A stretch of 42,124 bases of DNA from CAYRES01 sp964423425 (GCA_964423425.1 CAYRES010000016.1:1-42124); one strand, 5' to 3'; positions 8,172-17,227 are shown, counted from the stretch's first letter. Notes: generated by a model from the letters alone, not told the origin. Made by a program: numbers and translations.

Positions 8172-8864
8172 CTATTCTGCCGGCTCCTCGTCTCCGGAGG
8201 GTTGAGGTGCACCGGGTGTCGCCTCCGGAGGGATGCACTCCAGGTGGGGGGCCACCAGGATCTTGGCGGCTACACCTCGCCCCAACGCCACCCTGGCCCC
8301 GTGAGACTCCACCTCCACCGGACCGCGCCCCTGGCTACGAGCGACCCTCAGGCGGGAGCCCTGGCCGAGACCCATGTCTTCGAGCCGTCGCTTCTGCAGG
8401 CGGCCTCCGGCGAGATGCACGACCACGTACTCGCCCGGTTCGACGTCACGCAGACGCATGACGCCACGGCCCAGCATGGCTTCAAAGCGGTCGAGGCGGC
8501 GGGCCAGAGAAGCGGCCTCCTCGTCGGAGAGCATGTGTTCGAGCCGGCAGGCCTCCTCATGCAGTCTGCCCTCGCGTAAGCCAAAAGACCTGAGCAGCCT
8601 CTCCGCCAGCTGGTGTCGCCCGTAGATGCGCCTGCCGAGATCGCGCCCTTTGGGAGTGAGACCGACGGTGTCGCCCGAGATCACAACCTCGCCGTCGAGT
8701 GCGAGGTCCATCACCACATCGGCCACCGGGCTGCCGGCCAGGTCGGGCTCACTGAGAAGCGAAGCCAGGACGGGAGACTCGCGGCCCTCCCGCTCCAGGC
8801 GGTAGAGAGCCTCGAGGCATTCTTCGCGGTCCTCGCGGCAGATGTCGTTTCGCTCTTCTTCCAC
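8172..8864 (-). CDS. DtxR-family iron-dependent regulator with C-terminal FeoA domain
   Basis: A 230-aa protein. Residues about 10-70 form a DtxR-like winged helix (LSEPDLAGSPVADVVMDLALDGEVVISGDTVGLT is a divergent version). The metal-binding dimerisation domain follows, with the family pattern RHQLAERLL ... HEEACRLEHMLSDE (Cys, Glu and His ligands kept). The last 80 residues are FeoA/SH3-like (VEPGEYVVVHLAGG ... RRLEDMGLGQGSRL). It likely senses Fe(II) or Mn(II) and controls feoB. The FeoA part may also act on FeoB, since no stand-alone FeoA is present. It starts at GTG 8864, with GAGG about 9 bases upstream. Confidence 0.83.
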   Translation of the reverse strand: MEEERNDICREDREECLEALYRLEREGRESPVLASLLSEPDLAGSPVADVVMDLALDGEVVISGDTVGLTPKGRDLGRRIYGRHQLAERLLRSFGLREGRLHEEACRLEHMLSDEEAASLARRLDRFEAMLGRGVMRLRDVEPGEYVVVHLAGGRLQKRRLEDMGLGQGSRLRVARSQGRGPVEVESHGARVALGRGVAAKILVAPHLECIPPEATPGAPQPSGDEEPAE

Positions 8865-8948
8865 AGTCGGGCCTCACTCACCGGCCGCCGAGGTGCGCAT
8901 ACCACGGCTCGCACTCGCCTCGGCCGTTCACACCACGGCATTCAACGA

Positions 8949-8960
8949 GTTAAGAATAAC
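8949..8960. promoter_or_regulatory. Possible iron-regulator operator upstream of dtxR-feoB
   Basis: GTTAAGAATAAC is an AT-rich interrupted palindrome (GTTA/TAAC) in an otherwise GC-rich intergenic region, about 85 bases upstream of the regulator start. On the minus strand it includes TATTCT, a possible -10. It recalls the GTTAG...CTAAC core of DtxR/IdeR boxes but is not a close match. Confidence 0.35.
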
Positions 8961-9014
8961 CGAAACGGCGGCCCGGGCGGACTAAGGGAGCGGCTCTCGT
9001 TCTCCACGAGGTGC

Positions 9015-9971
9015 TCAGCGGCGGTTGACCAAGTAGATGCCCACGGCCACGAGAACTGCTCCCACCCACAGGAGCCAGGGCAGGGGCTCACCCAGGACGA
9101 TTCCGCCCATGAGCACCCCGAACAGCGGCGTGATGAAGGTGAAGGCGGCCAGATTGCCGGCTTTGTACGTGCGAAGCAGCCAGAACCAGGCCAGGTAGGT
9201 GATGGTGACGACGACGACCGTCTGGTGGAGCAGGGCGAGTACCGCATCCGTACGCACGTCGACGACGGGCGCCCCCTCCACGATCAGGCTGCCGGCGAAG
9301 AGAAAGGGTGCAGAGAACAGCACTTGGTAGAAGAGGAGCTGCGTGGGAGACACACGGTAGCGGCCGAGAGTCCGCTTGCCATAGAGTGTGTTTCCCGCCC
9401 AGAACACGGCCCCCAGGAGTTCCATGAAATCACCCAGCAGACTTCCCCCCGGAGTGGCGAAGCCGGCTCCAAACACGGCCACCACCCCGGCGAAGGCCAG
9501 TGAGAGACCGGTGATGCGAGGAGCCGTCAAGCGCTCTCCGAGTAAGAAGTGTGCTCCCAGGGTCACCCAGAACGGGCTCGTGTAGAGGAGCACTGTCGCC
9601 CGCGAGGCCAGAGTGTACTTGGTTCCCCAGTACACAAAGAGAAACTCACCCGCAAAGAACAGGCTCACGATGAAGCAGTGCAGAAGCGCCCTGCCCCGTA
9701 CCCGCAGGTCGTGCCTGATCAGGAGACCCCACACGAGCAGCAAGACGGCGGCGGTGGCCGAACGTATGGAGGCGGCCAGGATGGGCTCAAACCCCCGGTT
9801 CGAGATCATGATGGCAATGAAGTTCCCGCCCCAGATGAAGCAGAGAAGAAGGACCAGACTCATGGCGCCAAACGAAAGACCGTCCGGCTGCCGGTCCCCC
9901 GGCTCGTGGACACCGGCCCCGGGGGAGGAGGCATCGAGCGGACCGGCGGGGTTCCTTCCCGTCACACGCAT
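9015..9971 (-). CDS. EamA/DMT-superfamily exporter
   Basis: A 318-aa membrane protein with about ten hydrophobic helices in two repeats, typical of EamA drug/metabolite exporters (e.g. LCFIWGGNFIAIMI at the start of repeat 1, VFWAGNTLYGKR in repeat 2, a late GVLMGGIVLGEPLPW motif). The substrate cannot be predicted. The first 36 residues are polar and unusual for the family; an internal Met (at 9863) directly before the first helix is an alternative start. I keep ATG 9971 because TAGGGG lies upstream and the start overlaps the kinase stop by 10 bases, suggesting coupled translation. Confidence 0.82.
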   Translation of the reverse strand: MRVTGRNPAGPLDASSPGAGVHEPGDRQPDGLSFGAMSLVLLLCFIWGGNFIAIMISNRGFEPILAASIRSATAAVLLLVWGLLIRHDLRVRGRALLHCFIVSLFFAGEFLFVYWGTKYTLASRATVLLYTSPFWVTLGAHFLLGERLTAPRITGLSLAFAGVVAVFGAGFATPGGSLLGDFMELLGAVFWAGNTLYGKRTLGRYRVSPTQLLFYQVLFSAPFLFAGSLIVEGAPVVDVRTDAVLALLHQTVVVVTITYLAWFWLLRTYKAGNLAAFTFITPLFGVLMGGIVLGEPLPWLLWVGAVLVAVGIYLVNRR

Positions 9972-12262
9972 CCTCCCGCCCCTACCACCGATACGAGCAC
10001 CCTTCGGAGTTCCTCCAATGTGTAGGGCTTCCCCAGCCGGGCCGCGAAGAGGGCAAGGGAATCCTCGGGCAGCGTACTCTCCGGCGAGTATCCGCTCGAC
10101 AGCACCACCGGCACCCCCTCCCCGCGTTCACGAATGGCCTTTGCTACCTCCACACCCCCCATGCCGCCGGGCATGGTGAGGTCGGTGATCACCAAATCGT
10201 AGGCAATTTCCGCCACGGGTGCATGGGCCAGTATCTCGAGACCCCGTTCCCCGCTCCCGGCTTCCTCCGCCGTCCAGCCCAGGCTGGCCAGCATACGTGT
10301 GAGCACCTTCCTCACGTTGGGTTCGTCATCGATGATGAGAGCCCTGCCCAGCCCTGCACCGGCCTGGGGTTGTGCCTCCGCGACGGCTGCCTGGGCCAGA
10401 GGGACGGCGGGCAGATAGAGCACAAACGTGGAACCCGCGGGCCCGCTCGCCTCTAAGAGGAGCGTCCCTCCATGCCGCTCAGCGATACGAAGGGAGGTGG
10501 GCAGCCCCAGACCCGAGCCTGCCGGCTTGGTGCTGAAGAAGGGGTCAAAGAGCAGCTTTCTATGTTCCAGCGGTATACCCAGACCCTCATCCTTCACCCT
10601 GATCACGATATACGGCCCGGGGGAAAGCCCCGGCGCGTCATGCTCGGTGAGGTGCTCGTTACGCACATTGAGGGTGATCCTCCCCGGCGCCTCCATCGCC
10701 TCGGTAGCGTTGATCATGAGATTGTCGATGACCTGCGTGATCTGGGTTTGATCCACCTCGGCAGGCCACAGCGGCTCCTCGAGTTCGATGGTGGCCGTGT
10801 GGTTCGAGCCGCTGAGGGCAAAACGCACTGCCGCGTCCACCAACTCGGCGATGGCCGTCACCACCCGCTCGGGCTCTTCGGCCTTGGCGAAGGTCAACAG
10901 GCGCCGGGCCAAGTCGCGGGCCCTCAAGCAGGCCTCCTCCGCCGTGGCGAGATTGTCATCCAGATTGTGCGAAAGCGCCCCAGGGTCCTTGATCTCCCTG
11001 CGGACCAACACAACACTGCCCAACACGGCCGCCAACAGGTTGTTGAAGTCGTGGGCGATGCCGCCCGCCAATTGAGCGACCGCTTCGAGCTTCTGGCCGC
11101 GCCGAGCCATCTCTTCCGCACGGCTACGTTCCTCTATCTCGCGTTCGAGCACCAGCTTGGCCGCTCTGATCTCAGCTGCATCCCGCTGCGCCCTCACCAA
11201 CCCCGTGCGCACCAGGTACACATACCCGGCCATCGCCGCCGTGGCGACCAGGCCAAGGGCCAAGACTGCCCAGGGGAGCGCCGAGCGCCCGTCGTCTATG
11301 AAACCCGGGGTGGCAGCGACCATGACTCTCCACGTCCTATCCGCCACTCCAAGGTCAAAGGCGCGCTGCCACTCTGGAGACTGCCTGCTTACGAGATCGG
11401 GTCCCCCGCCAGGGAGCGTCAGCCGCGGCTCGGCTGAGTGTAGAGCGAGCACCCGCGTATCGGGAGCCGCAGCGAGGTCCGTGATTTGAACGTCAACCTT
11501 TTGGTCGGCCGCCACGGCCATCGCCTCTCGGAGCACTTCCCCCACATTCAACACTCCTACCACCACGCCCTCGAACCCGTCCATCGGCGCCGCCTGATCG
11601 AGGTTCGCAGCGCCCGGCCCGGAGAACACGGGGTGAAGCAAGAGCACGCCATCCTGCTCACCCGTCAAGAGCGGAACGATGCCGGTGGCGACCGGATCCC
11701 GCGTCTCGCGTGCCCGCAGGAAGGCCTGACTGCGCACAGGTTCGGACAGAAGATCGAGACCGAGCGCCGCCTCGTTCGACGCGAGCGGCTCCACGTAAAG
11801 AAGAGGCGCATGATACGGGCGGATACCCGCCTCTATGAGGGCACCGGCCGGTCCCGGCTCGCTGAAGTCAAACCCGGCCATGCCTTCACGCCGGGCCTCC
11901 TCGACCACGGTGGACCTCTCCACGCCGGCGACGAAAGGTGCCCACGCCAACGCCCACACTCCTGGGCGCTCCCGCACGGAGGCACCGGCAAACAGGCGGA
12001 ACTCCTCCCTCGACACCTCTTCGGAGGCCAAGAGGAACCTTTCGATGGAGGCCAACACGCCAACGGTCATCTCGACCCGCTCGGCAAACGCTCGGAAACG
12101 TGCGGACGCCACCGCATCCAGATCCCTCTGCAGCTTCTCGTCCTGTCGCTGAAGAAGCGAGAGGCAGAGAAGCACCGAGAGCGCAATCCCCACGGTGCAG
12201 ACGAAGACGATGCCAAGCCGCCACGACTTCAGCAGGTAGCCACGAATGCCGCCTGTCTGCAT
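9962..12262 (-). CDS. CHASE-domain hybrid histidine kinase with C-terminal receiver
   Basis: A 766-aa membrane sensor. Helix 1 (about residues 14-37), an external CHASE-like domain (about 45-300, with a conserved ALGLDLLSEPVR block), helix 2 (about 325-350), a coiled coil, HisKA with phospho-accepting His in AGGIAHDFNNLL, HATPase_c (N box DNLMINATEAME, G boxes DEGLGIP and GSGLGLPTS), then a receiver domain (IDDEPNVRK, phospho-acceptor Asp in VITDLTMPGG, LSSGY, Lys in LGKPY). There is no output domain and no partner regulator nearby. It is clearly paralogous to the kinase at 30410-32695. The exporter gene follows with overlap. Confidence 0.9.
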   Translation of the reverse strand: MQTGGIRGYLLKSWRLGIVFVCTVGIALSVLLCLSLLQRQDEKLQRDLDAVASARFRAFAERVEMTVGVLASIERFLLASEEVSREEFRLFAGASVRERPGVWALAWAPFVAGVERSTVVEEARREGMAGFDFSEPGPAGALIEAGIRPYHAPLLYVEPLASNEAALGLDLLSEPVRSQAFLRARETRDPVATGIVPLLTGEQDGVLLLHPVFSGPGAANLDQAAPMDGFEGVVVGVLNVGEVLREAMAVAADQKVDVQITDLAAAPDTRVLALHSAEPRLTLPGGGPDLVSRQSPEWQRAFDLGVADRTWRVMVAATPGFIDDGRSALPWAVLALGLVATAAMAGYVYLVRTGLVRAQRDAAEIRAAKLVLEREIEERSRAEEMARRGQKLEAVAQLAGGIAHDFNNLLAAVLGSVVLVRREIKDPGALSHNLDDNLATAEEACLRARDLARRLLTFAKAEEPERVVTAIAELVDAAVRFALSGSNHTATIELEEPLWPAEVDQTQITQVIDNLMINATEAMEAPGRITLNVRNEHLTEHDAPGLSPGPYIVIRVKDEGLGIPLEHRKLLFDPFFSTKPAGSGLGLPTSLRIAERHGGTLLLEASGPAGSTFVLYLPAVPLAQAAVAEAQPQAGAGLGRALIIDDEPNVRKVLTRMLASLGWTAEEAGSGERGLEILAHAPVAEIAYDLVITDLTMPGGMGGVEVAKAIRERGEGVPVVLSSGYSPESTLPEDSLALFAARLGKPYTLEELRRVLVSVVGAGGCV

Positions 12263-12487
12263 GTCCCACCCTGTGCTCGTGATGCACTCCCCTCACCGCT
12301 GCCGGACCGTCACTTCACATGTGCCATCGTATTCCCGCGACCGTCACTGTCAACGCGTGGGCGGGATATGCCGGCCCCGTGCGCTGCGACGCCAGCAGTT
12401 TGCGCGGCCGCCTTTCGTGGTATCAGCCAGAATGAGTAAACGCAGCAGCAGGCGTTGAAGACACGCTCAACCGAAGGAGAGTAGCTC

Positions 12488-12775
12488 GTGACCGAAACAA
12501 GAGCGAAGTGCCTGAAACGGTGGAGAGAAGGGCTCACCCGCTTGGACGAGGATCTCGCTGCCTTGGAGTCGGGCGCACGCGGGGATTCCACAACACACGC
12601 CGAGCTGACCGGCCGCCTCAGAGAACTGAAAGCCAAGAAGGAAGAACTCGAGACCAAGATCGAAGGGGCCGAAGACTCAGACGATGCAGTCTGGGGCGAG
12701 GTACAAGGTGTGATCGACACCTTCTGGGAGAGTCTGGGGGCGGAGATAGAAGACCTCAAGGGCGGCACCAACTGA
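12488..12775 (+). CDS. Small coiled-coil protein
   Basis: A 95-aa acidic soluble protein, largely helical (LTRLDEDLAALE ... LRELKAKKEELETKIEG ... VIDTFWESLGAEIEDL), expected to form a coiled coil. GTG 12488 follows a clear AAGGAGA. Transcribed divergently from the kinase. No family recognised. Confidence 0.7.
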   Translation: MTETRAKCLKRWREGLTRLDEDLAALESGARGDSTTHAELTGRLRELKAKKEELETKIEGAEDSDDAVWGEVQGVIDTFWESLGAEIEDLKGGTN

Positions 12776-12831
12776 GCCGCCATCGGGTCCGCCGGCTCGA
12801 GACGCGAGCCTCCTCCCGGCCCAGCGGCGCC

Positions 12832-12850
12832 CTTCGCCAACCCGGCGAAG
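12832..12850. terminator. Possible bidirectional hairpin between convergent genes
   Basis: CTTCGCC (12832-12838) and GGCGAAG (12844-12850) form a 7-bp stem with a 5-base loop between two convergent genes. No T-run. Confidence 0.4.
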
Positions 12851-12865
12851 CCTTGCCCGTCCCGG

Positions 12866-13207
12866 CTACTCCTTCCTCACCATGGCCATCTCTTCGCCCT
12901 CGATGCTCAGTATGAGCCGGTCTCCCTCTATGCGGTAGTTGATCGACTCGGTCTCTCCGCTGTCGGGATCGGTCACTGAGAGCCTGCCGCCCTCGGCCGT
13001 GTACGGAACCTTCTCCTCCTCCCCCATGCCCCTGAAGATCAAGGTGCCGTCCGACACGAACTCGTACTCGAAGACTCCGTACTCCTCATCGACCCAGGTG
13101 CCCAGGAGCGGATCTGCCTCCTCCCCGGCGCCACAGGCGGCAAGCACGAGCACCAGGGCACACAAGAGGCACAGCGTGATCACCGGGACCGTCCGCAGAT
13201 TCTTCAC
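12866..13207 (-). CDS. Small lipoprotein, lipocalin-like (DUF5640-type) candidate
   Basis: A 113-aa predicted lipoprotein with signal peptide and lipobox LAAC (Cys near residue 24). The mature part reads LLGTWVDEEYGVFEYEFVSDGTLIF ... YTAEGGRLSV ... INYRIEGDRLILS: the 'GTW ... F-DGT ... Y-I-GD-L' pattern of small beta-barrel, lipocalin-like extracytoplasmic domains. GTG 13207 is chosen because GGGGGCGAGGA precedes it; the frame is open to 13297 but that extension lacks signal-like sequence. Confidence 0.72.
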   Translation of the reverse strand: MKNLRTVPVITLCLLCALVLVLAACGAGEEADPLLGTWVDEEYGVFEYEFVSDGTLIFRGMGEEEKVPYTAEGGRLSVTDPDSGETESINYRIEGDRLILSIEGEEMAMVRKE

Positions 13208-13308
13208 TTCCTCGCCCCCTTCGTCTGCCGGGTATCCTTGGCTACACCTTAGCACGAGAGTCGAGACCGGCAGGATGCCCTTGCGCCGGCCGCACAACGG
13301 CCCCGGGG

Positions 13309-14739
13309 CTACCTGAGTGGCACCAAGGCAGCATTACCCGTGTACACGCCGGCGGCGATGCTTGCCAGCACGGGCCCTTCGGCGACCGCCTGCAAGTCGA
13401 GCTCCGTGAAGGCGTCCAGCCACTTCGGCAGTTGACTGTTGATCGAGGCCTTGAGTTGTCCCACATCGCTGGTGGTGTTGAAATCCATGCTCTCCACCGT
13501 GTAGCCCCCCAGAGCAGGCTGGATCATCAGGACCCTTCCCAACTCGGTGGTCTCGATGCGGCCGCTGATATTGACGGTGAAAGACGCGTCGGCCGTGAAG
13601 GTCCCGGTTCTGTTCTCCTCCCTGTCGTCCGCAGTAAAGCCATCTATGTGAAAGACGCCCTCACCGCTACCGGAAAGGGTGCCGTCGGGATTCGCGGTTA
13701 TCTGCGCTCTCCATTGGATGGTCCGCACTATGTCACCCTTGCGGAATATGAGGTCGACCGTGAGCTCCCACGCAGTGGGTTCTCGGACCTCGTCCCGATC
13801 GCCGCTGGTGCCGGGCGGGCGAGTGAAGGTATCGCCCGTGTGGATATCGATGAGGATGAACTCATCGATGATCACCGTGGTCTGCTGGATGACGATGATG
13901 ACTGTGGGATCGAAGCCGGGCCAGCGCGGTCCGGTATAGCGTGGAGTGCGGGTCACCGCTCGGGGTGGGGTGAGTGGATTCCCACACTCACAGCGGACCC
14001 GGGGTACGCCATAACGATCCACCAGTACCATCTGCCCGGCCTGGAGCACCGATTGCCGGGGGGTGGGCCGCCCGTCGCGGTAGCCGTGGTTGGTCACCCG
14101 GGTATCGCGGGTGAGCATCACCGGCGTCAGTTCCTCGAAGTAGTCGCGGAGTTGGTCGGGGCGCACCTGGTTGCCTCCGCTCCAGCGCAAGGTGGGGTCG
14201 CTGTTGAGGGCGGCACAGAAGGCGGCCGCCTTGTCCGGATTCGCTTCCAGAAAACGCAGCTGCCCCTCCTTGTCGGCTACCGCCTTGCTCTTGGACCCCC
14301 CGTAGAGAGCCGGCGTGTCTCCTGCGTAGGAGGCCACCTGCAGCCGAGCATCTGTATCCGCGGGAGCGGGAGGAGGAGAAGGCAGGGCCGTGGTGGAGGT
14401 GGGGATGTTCAGAGTGGTGGTGGGACCCACCGTCACGAAGGCCTCACCGGCGAAAGACTCCGGCCCGGCTGTGCCGGCCGGCTCCAAGAAGATCTCCCCC
14501 TCGGCCTGCGTGAAGGGCGGAACTGTGGTCGTGGTGCTCTCCAGGGTGGTGGTGGTCCGCTCAGCCGCCTCTGTGCTGCTTGTGACCACCTGGATGATGG
14601 TGTCCCCGCAGCCGGAGAGCAGGAGAACCAGCAGGAAGGCAATCAAGGGAAGTGGAAGAGCATAGGCAAGTAGAAGACGGCAGCCGCCCCCACGATACTC
14701 CACCGCAGGCTGTTGGGCGTGCGAAATCCGGTTGGCCAT
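13309..14739 (-). CDS. DUF6777-like surface lipoprotein
   Basis: A 476-aa predicted lipoprotein. Hydrophobic signal with lipobox LLSGC (about residue 44), a Thr/Ser/Pro-rich linker (about 55-135), then a domain with the memorable blocks RFLEANPDKAAAF, LTPVMLTRDTRVTNHGYRDG, TPRQSVLQAGQMVLVDRYG and RVRCECGNPLTPP. I associate these with DUF6777, an extracellular actinobacterial domain often fused to kinases. A C-terminal beta-rich region follows. The role is unknown. ATG 14739 has GGAGGT at 7 bases; an in-frame ATG at 14772 is weaker. Divergent to the GH3 gene. Confidence 0.8.
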   Translation of the reverse strand: MANRISHAQQPAVEYRGGGCRLLLAYALPLPLIAFLLVLLLSGCGDTIIQVVTSSTEAAERTTTTLESTTTTVPPFTQAEGEIFLEPAGTAGPESFAGEAFVTVGPTTTLNIPTSTTALPSPPPAPADTDARLQVASYAGDTPALYGGSKSKAVADKEGQLRFLEANPDKAAAFCAALNSDPTLRWSGGNQVRPDQLRDYFEELTPVMLTRDTRVTNHGYRDGRPTPRQSVLQAGQMVLVDRYGVPRVRCECGNPLTPPRAVTRTPRYTGPRWPGFDPTVIIVIQQTTVIIDEFILIDIHTGDTFTRPPGTSGDRDEVREPTAWELTVDLIFRKGDIVRTIQWRAQITANPDGTLSGSGEGVFHIDGFTADDREENRTGTFTADASFTVNISGRIETTELGRVLMIQPALGGYTVESMDFNTTSDVGQLKASINSQLPKWLDAFTELDLQAVAEGPVLASIAAGVYTGNAALVPLR

Positions 14740-14917
14740 GGCGAAGACCTCCGCCCAATTCTTCACTTGCATTCAGTGTAGTACAGAGTGTAGGTGCCCT
14801 CAAGACGCCTTTCTCGAAGAGGGTCGGCGTCTCTGACCGCACCCAGCCGGTGGGTTTCTCCCCGCTCCATCAAGGGTAGCCTGCCCGCACGTGCATGAGG
14901 TAGAAGGAGATGTGACC

Positions 14918-16150
14918 TTGAAAGCGTCCGGAAGGCCGGCATTCCTGAAGTACGCGACCGCAACTCTGTTCACCTGTATGATCGCGTCGGTTGCCTTGTT
15001 CATATCGGCATGCGGGGAGGACGCCTCCGGTGGCCTTCTCACATCGACCTCCTCAGCCACGAACGACCACCCCACCACCGTTCTTCCCGTAACAACAATG
15101 ACAACATCCACCACCCTCCCCACACTCTCCCCGCGTCAGATGGCAGGGCAGCGGGTCATATACAGCTACTCCGGGCTCACACCGCCACCCGCTCTCATCT
15201 CACTCATCAGCCGCGGTGAGGCGGCGGGCGTCATCTTCTTTGCAAGCAACATCTCGACCGAGGCGCAGACACGCAGCGTCATAGAGACGCTCAACGAGGC
15301 AGCGGCTTCGCCCGAGAACCCGATCGAGGCTCCGCTTCTTCTCATGGTGGACCAGGAGGGTGGGCAGGTGCGCCGTCTCCCCGGTGAACCACTTCTCTCG
15401 CAGAAGCAGATCGGCTTGTCCGCCGACCCGGTGGCCCAAGCAGCCGAGGCCGGTGAAGCGGCGGGAAGGAACCTGCGCCGTCTGGGCATGAACGTCAACC
15501 TCGCGCCGGTGCTCGACGTATACCGCGAGGAGGGTGGTTTCAATGATCAGTATGGACGTTCCTACAGCGATGATCCCGCGGTCGTGTCCGAACTTGGAGT
15601 GGCCTTTATCGAAGCCCAGCAGCGGATAGGGGTTGCTGCCACGGCCAAGCACTTTCCCGGCCTGGGGGCCGCCACGCGTTCCGAGAACACCGACCTGCAA
15701 CCGGTCACGCTCAGCATCGCAAGAACGTCACTCCTCACCATCGATGAATATCCCTACGAGTCGGCGATTCGGGCGGGAATCGAGTTGGTCATGCTTTCGT
15801 GGGCGACGTACCCGGCGTTCGATCCGGAGCTGCCCGCCGGCCTGTCCCCGACTATCGTACAGGGGGAGCTGCGCGAACGGCTTGGCTTCGAGGGCGTCAC
15901 CATCACCGACGCCTTGGGGGCAGGGGCACTCGAATCGTATGGTGCGGATGGCAGGCGTGCCGTCCTCGCTGCTGAAGCCGGCGTGGACCTCATTCTCTGC
16001 GCTTCGGGTGATGTCTCACTCGGTCAGGAAGCCATGGAAGCCATAGAGACGGCCTATCGCGACGGAACTCTGGACAAGTCGGCCTTCGAGGCTTCGCTGC
16101 AGCGGATCCTCGCCCTGCGCTTCAGTCTCGCAGAGAGGCCGTCTGACTAG
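14918..16150 (+). CDS. Glycoside hydrolase family 3 lipoprotein (NagZ-like)
   Basis: A 410-aa predicted lipoprotein with lipobox FISAC and a Ser/Thr linker. The catalytic GH3 N-terminal barrel shows LLMVDQEGGQVRRLPG, AGRNLRRLGMNVNLAPVLDV, ATAKHFPGLG and the nucleophile Asp in FEGVTITDALGAGAL. NagZ enzymes remove N-acetylglucosamine during peptidoglycan turnover and use an Asp-His dyad in the loop after KHFPG; here that loop reads AATRSENTDLQ with no His, so mechanism or substrate may differ. Start: AGAAGGAGA at 14902-14910 is ideally placed for TTG 14918. GTG 14912 is too close and GTG 14891 lies upstream of the site. Confidence 0.82.
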   Translation: MKASGRPAFLKYATATLFTCMIASVALFISACGEDASGGLLTSTSSATNDHPTTVLPVTTMTTSTTLPTLSPRQMAGQRVIYSYSGLTPPPALISLISRGEAAGVIFFASNISTEAQTRSVIETLNEAAASPENPIEAPLLLMVDQEGGQVRRLPGEPLLSQKQIGLSADPVAQAAEAGEAAGRNLRRLGMNVNLAPVLDVYREEGGFNDQYGRSYSDDPAVVSELGVAFIEAQQRIGVAATAKHFPGLGAATRSENTDLQPVTLSIARTSLLTIDEYPYESAIRAGIELVMLSWATYPAFDPELPAGLSPTIVQGELRERLGFEGVTITDALGAGALESYGADGRRAVLAAEAGVDLILCASGDVSLGQEAMEAIETAYRDGTLDKSAFEASLQRILALRFSLAERPSD

Positions 16151-16425
16151 TTCCCCTACCCGTGCGCCACAGGCATACATGACCAGGTGAAGTTTGGCGT
16201 GGGAGTCTCTCGGGATGCCCCGGCGGCCTACCGGACGCCGGGGCATTGGATGTATGTCGCCATGCGGCACACGCACGCTACCGACCTCCTGTATGAGCGA
16301 GCGTATGACGTCGTGCGCGCTCGGAGAGAGACGCTCGCCTTGGCAAGAGAGTCGGTTTGGCCGGGGGATCAGGCCTAGGTCAAGGTGGCCTACAGGGGTT
16401 CGTGTCCTCTGAGAAGACTACGAGC
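16151..16425. other. Intergenic region without a supported gene
   Basis: Apart from the terminator-like hairpin at 16215-16246 I see no coding pattern or RNA gene between the GH3 stop and the PadR promoter. Short open frames here lack ribosome sites. Confidence 0.5.
16215..16246 (+). terminator. Hairpin downstream of the GH3 gene
   Basis: ATGCCCCGGCG (16215-16225) pairs perfectly with CGCCGGGGCAT (16236-16246) around a 10-base loop. Strong GC stem, no clear T-run. Confidence 0.55.
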
Positions 16426-16475
16426 TTGCACTTCTACTATTCAGTGTTACTATGTACTACTAGTCAGTGTAACTG
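16426..16475 (+). promoter_or_regulatory. Promoter and possible PadR operator
   Basis: TTGCAC (16426-16431), 16-base spacer, TACTAT (16448-16453). Around it lie CAGTGTTAC and CAGTGTAAC, with GTTAC and GTAAC as inverted arms, in a locally AT-rich stretch just before the PadR gene. This is the expected place for an autoregulatory PadR operator. Confidence 0.5.
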
Positions 16476-16495
16476 AGTTGTGGAAGGAGGCGTTC

Positions 16496-16825
16496 GTGGG
16501 CAAGCAGATGACGGAGATGCTCAAGGGAACGCTGGAGGGCATCGTCCTCGCGATCCTGTCTGTACGGCCCGCGTACGGCTACGAGATCACTGGACGGTTG
16601 CGGGAGATGGGTTTCTCCGACATTGCCGAGGGCACCGTCTACGCGCTGCTCGTCAGGATCGAGCAGAGAGGCTTCGTCGATGTGGAGAAGTGCCCGTCCG
16701 AGAAAGGGCCGCCACGGAAGGTGTATTCGCTCAACGTTCAGGGACACGCGTATCTCGAGGAGTTCTGGAAGACGTGGAGCTTCCTCACGCAGCGGCTGGA
16801 ACAGCTCAATGAAGGAGACAGATAG
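16496..16825 (+). CDS. PadR-family transcriptional regulator
   Basis: A 109-aa PadR winged-helix repressor. The family block LKGTLEGIVLAILSVRPAYGYEITGRLRE...I-EGTVYALLVRIEQRGFVD is present, as is KGPPRKVYSLNVQGHAYLEEFW in the wing. GTG 16496 follows AAGGAGG at 5 bases. The downstream gene encodes a DUF1048 protein 2 bases after its stop, a common PadR partnership. The effector is unknown. Confidence 0.88.
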   Translation: MGKQMTEMLKGTLEGIVLAILSVRPAYGYEITGRLREMGFSDIAEGTVYALLVRIEQRGFVDVEKCPSEKGPPRKVYSLNVQGHAYLEEFWKTWSFLTQRLEQLNEGDR

Positions 16826-16827
16826 AC

Positions 16828-17193
16828 ATGGCCGCAGGATGGATCGAAAGTCTCAAGCGATCAATCGAGCAGAAAAGACAGTACCGGCAGTACAAAGCGC
16901 GGACGAAACGGCTTCCTACCAACTACCACATTGCCATCGAGGCACTGGAGCGGTACCTGATGTACTTCGGGGCAATCACAAAGGGCGACACAATGATGTC
17001 CATGCTGGACGACCTGGCCGACCTCTTCGAGCAGAGCGTCGCGGACGGAACCCCTATCCGTGCGATCGTCGGAGACAACCCCGTCGAGTTCGCCGAGGTG
17101 TTCCTCCAGAACTACTCGGAGGGCCAATGGATCAACAAGGAGCGCGAGCGGCTGACCACCGCCATTGATCGCGTCGCGGGCAATAGCGCGTGA
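16828..17193 (+). CDS. DUF1048 family protein
   Basis: A 121-aa helical protein of the DUF1048 family (pattern RRQYKARTKRLPTNYHIAIEALERYLMYF ... DLADLFEQSVADG-PIRAIVGDNPVEFAE-FL-NY). Function is unknown; the family is typically encoded beside a PadR regulator, as here. Soluble, no signal. A 20-bp tandem repeat begins at its last codon. Confidence 0.82.
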   Translation: MAAGWIESLKRSIEQKRQYRQYKARTKRLPTNYHIAIEALERYLMYFGAITKGDTMMSMLDDLADLFEQSVADGTPIRAIVGDNPVEFAEVFLQNYSEGQWINKERERLTTAIDRVAGNSA

Positions 17194-17227
17194 CGGCAGA
17201 GAGAACGGCGTGACGGCAGAGAGAACG
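17188..17227 (+). repeat. 20-bp tandem duplication
   Basis: GCGTGACGGCAGAGAGAACG occurs twice in direct succession (17188-17207, 17208-17227), starting at the last sense codon and stop of the DUF1048 gene. It looks like recent slippage; it adds a second out-of-use stop. Confidence 0.9.
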
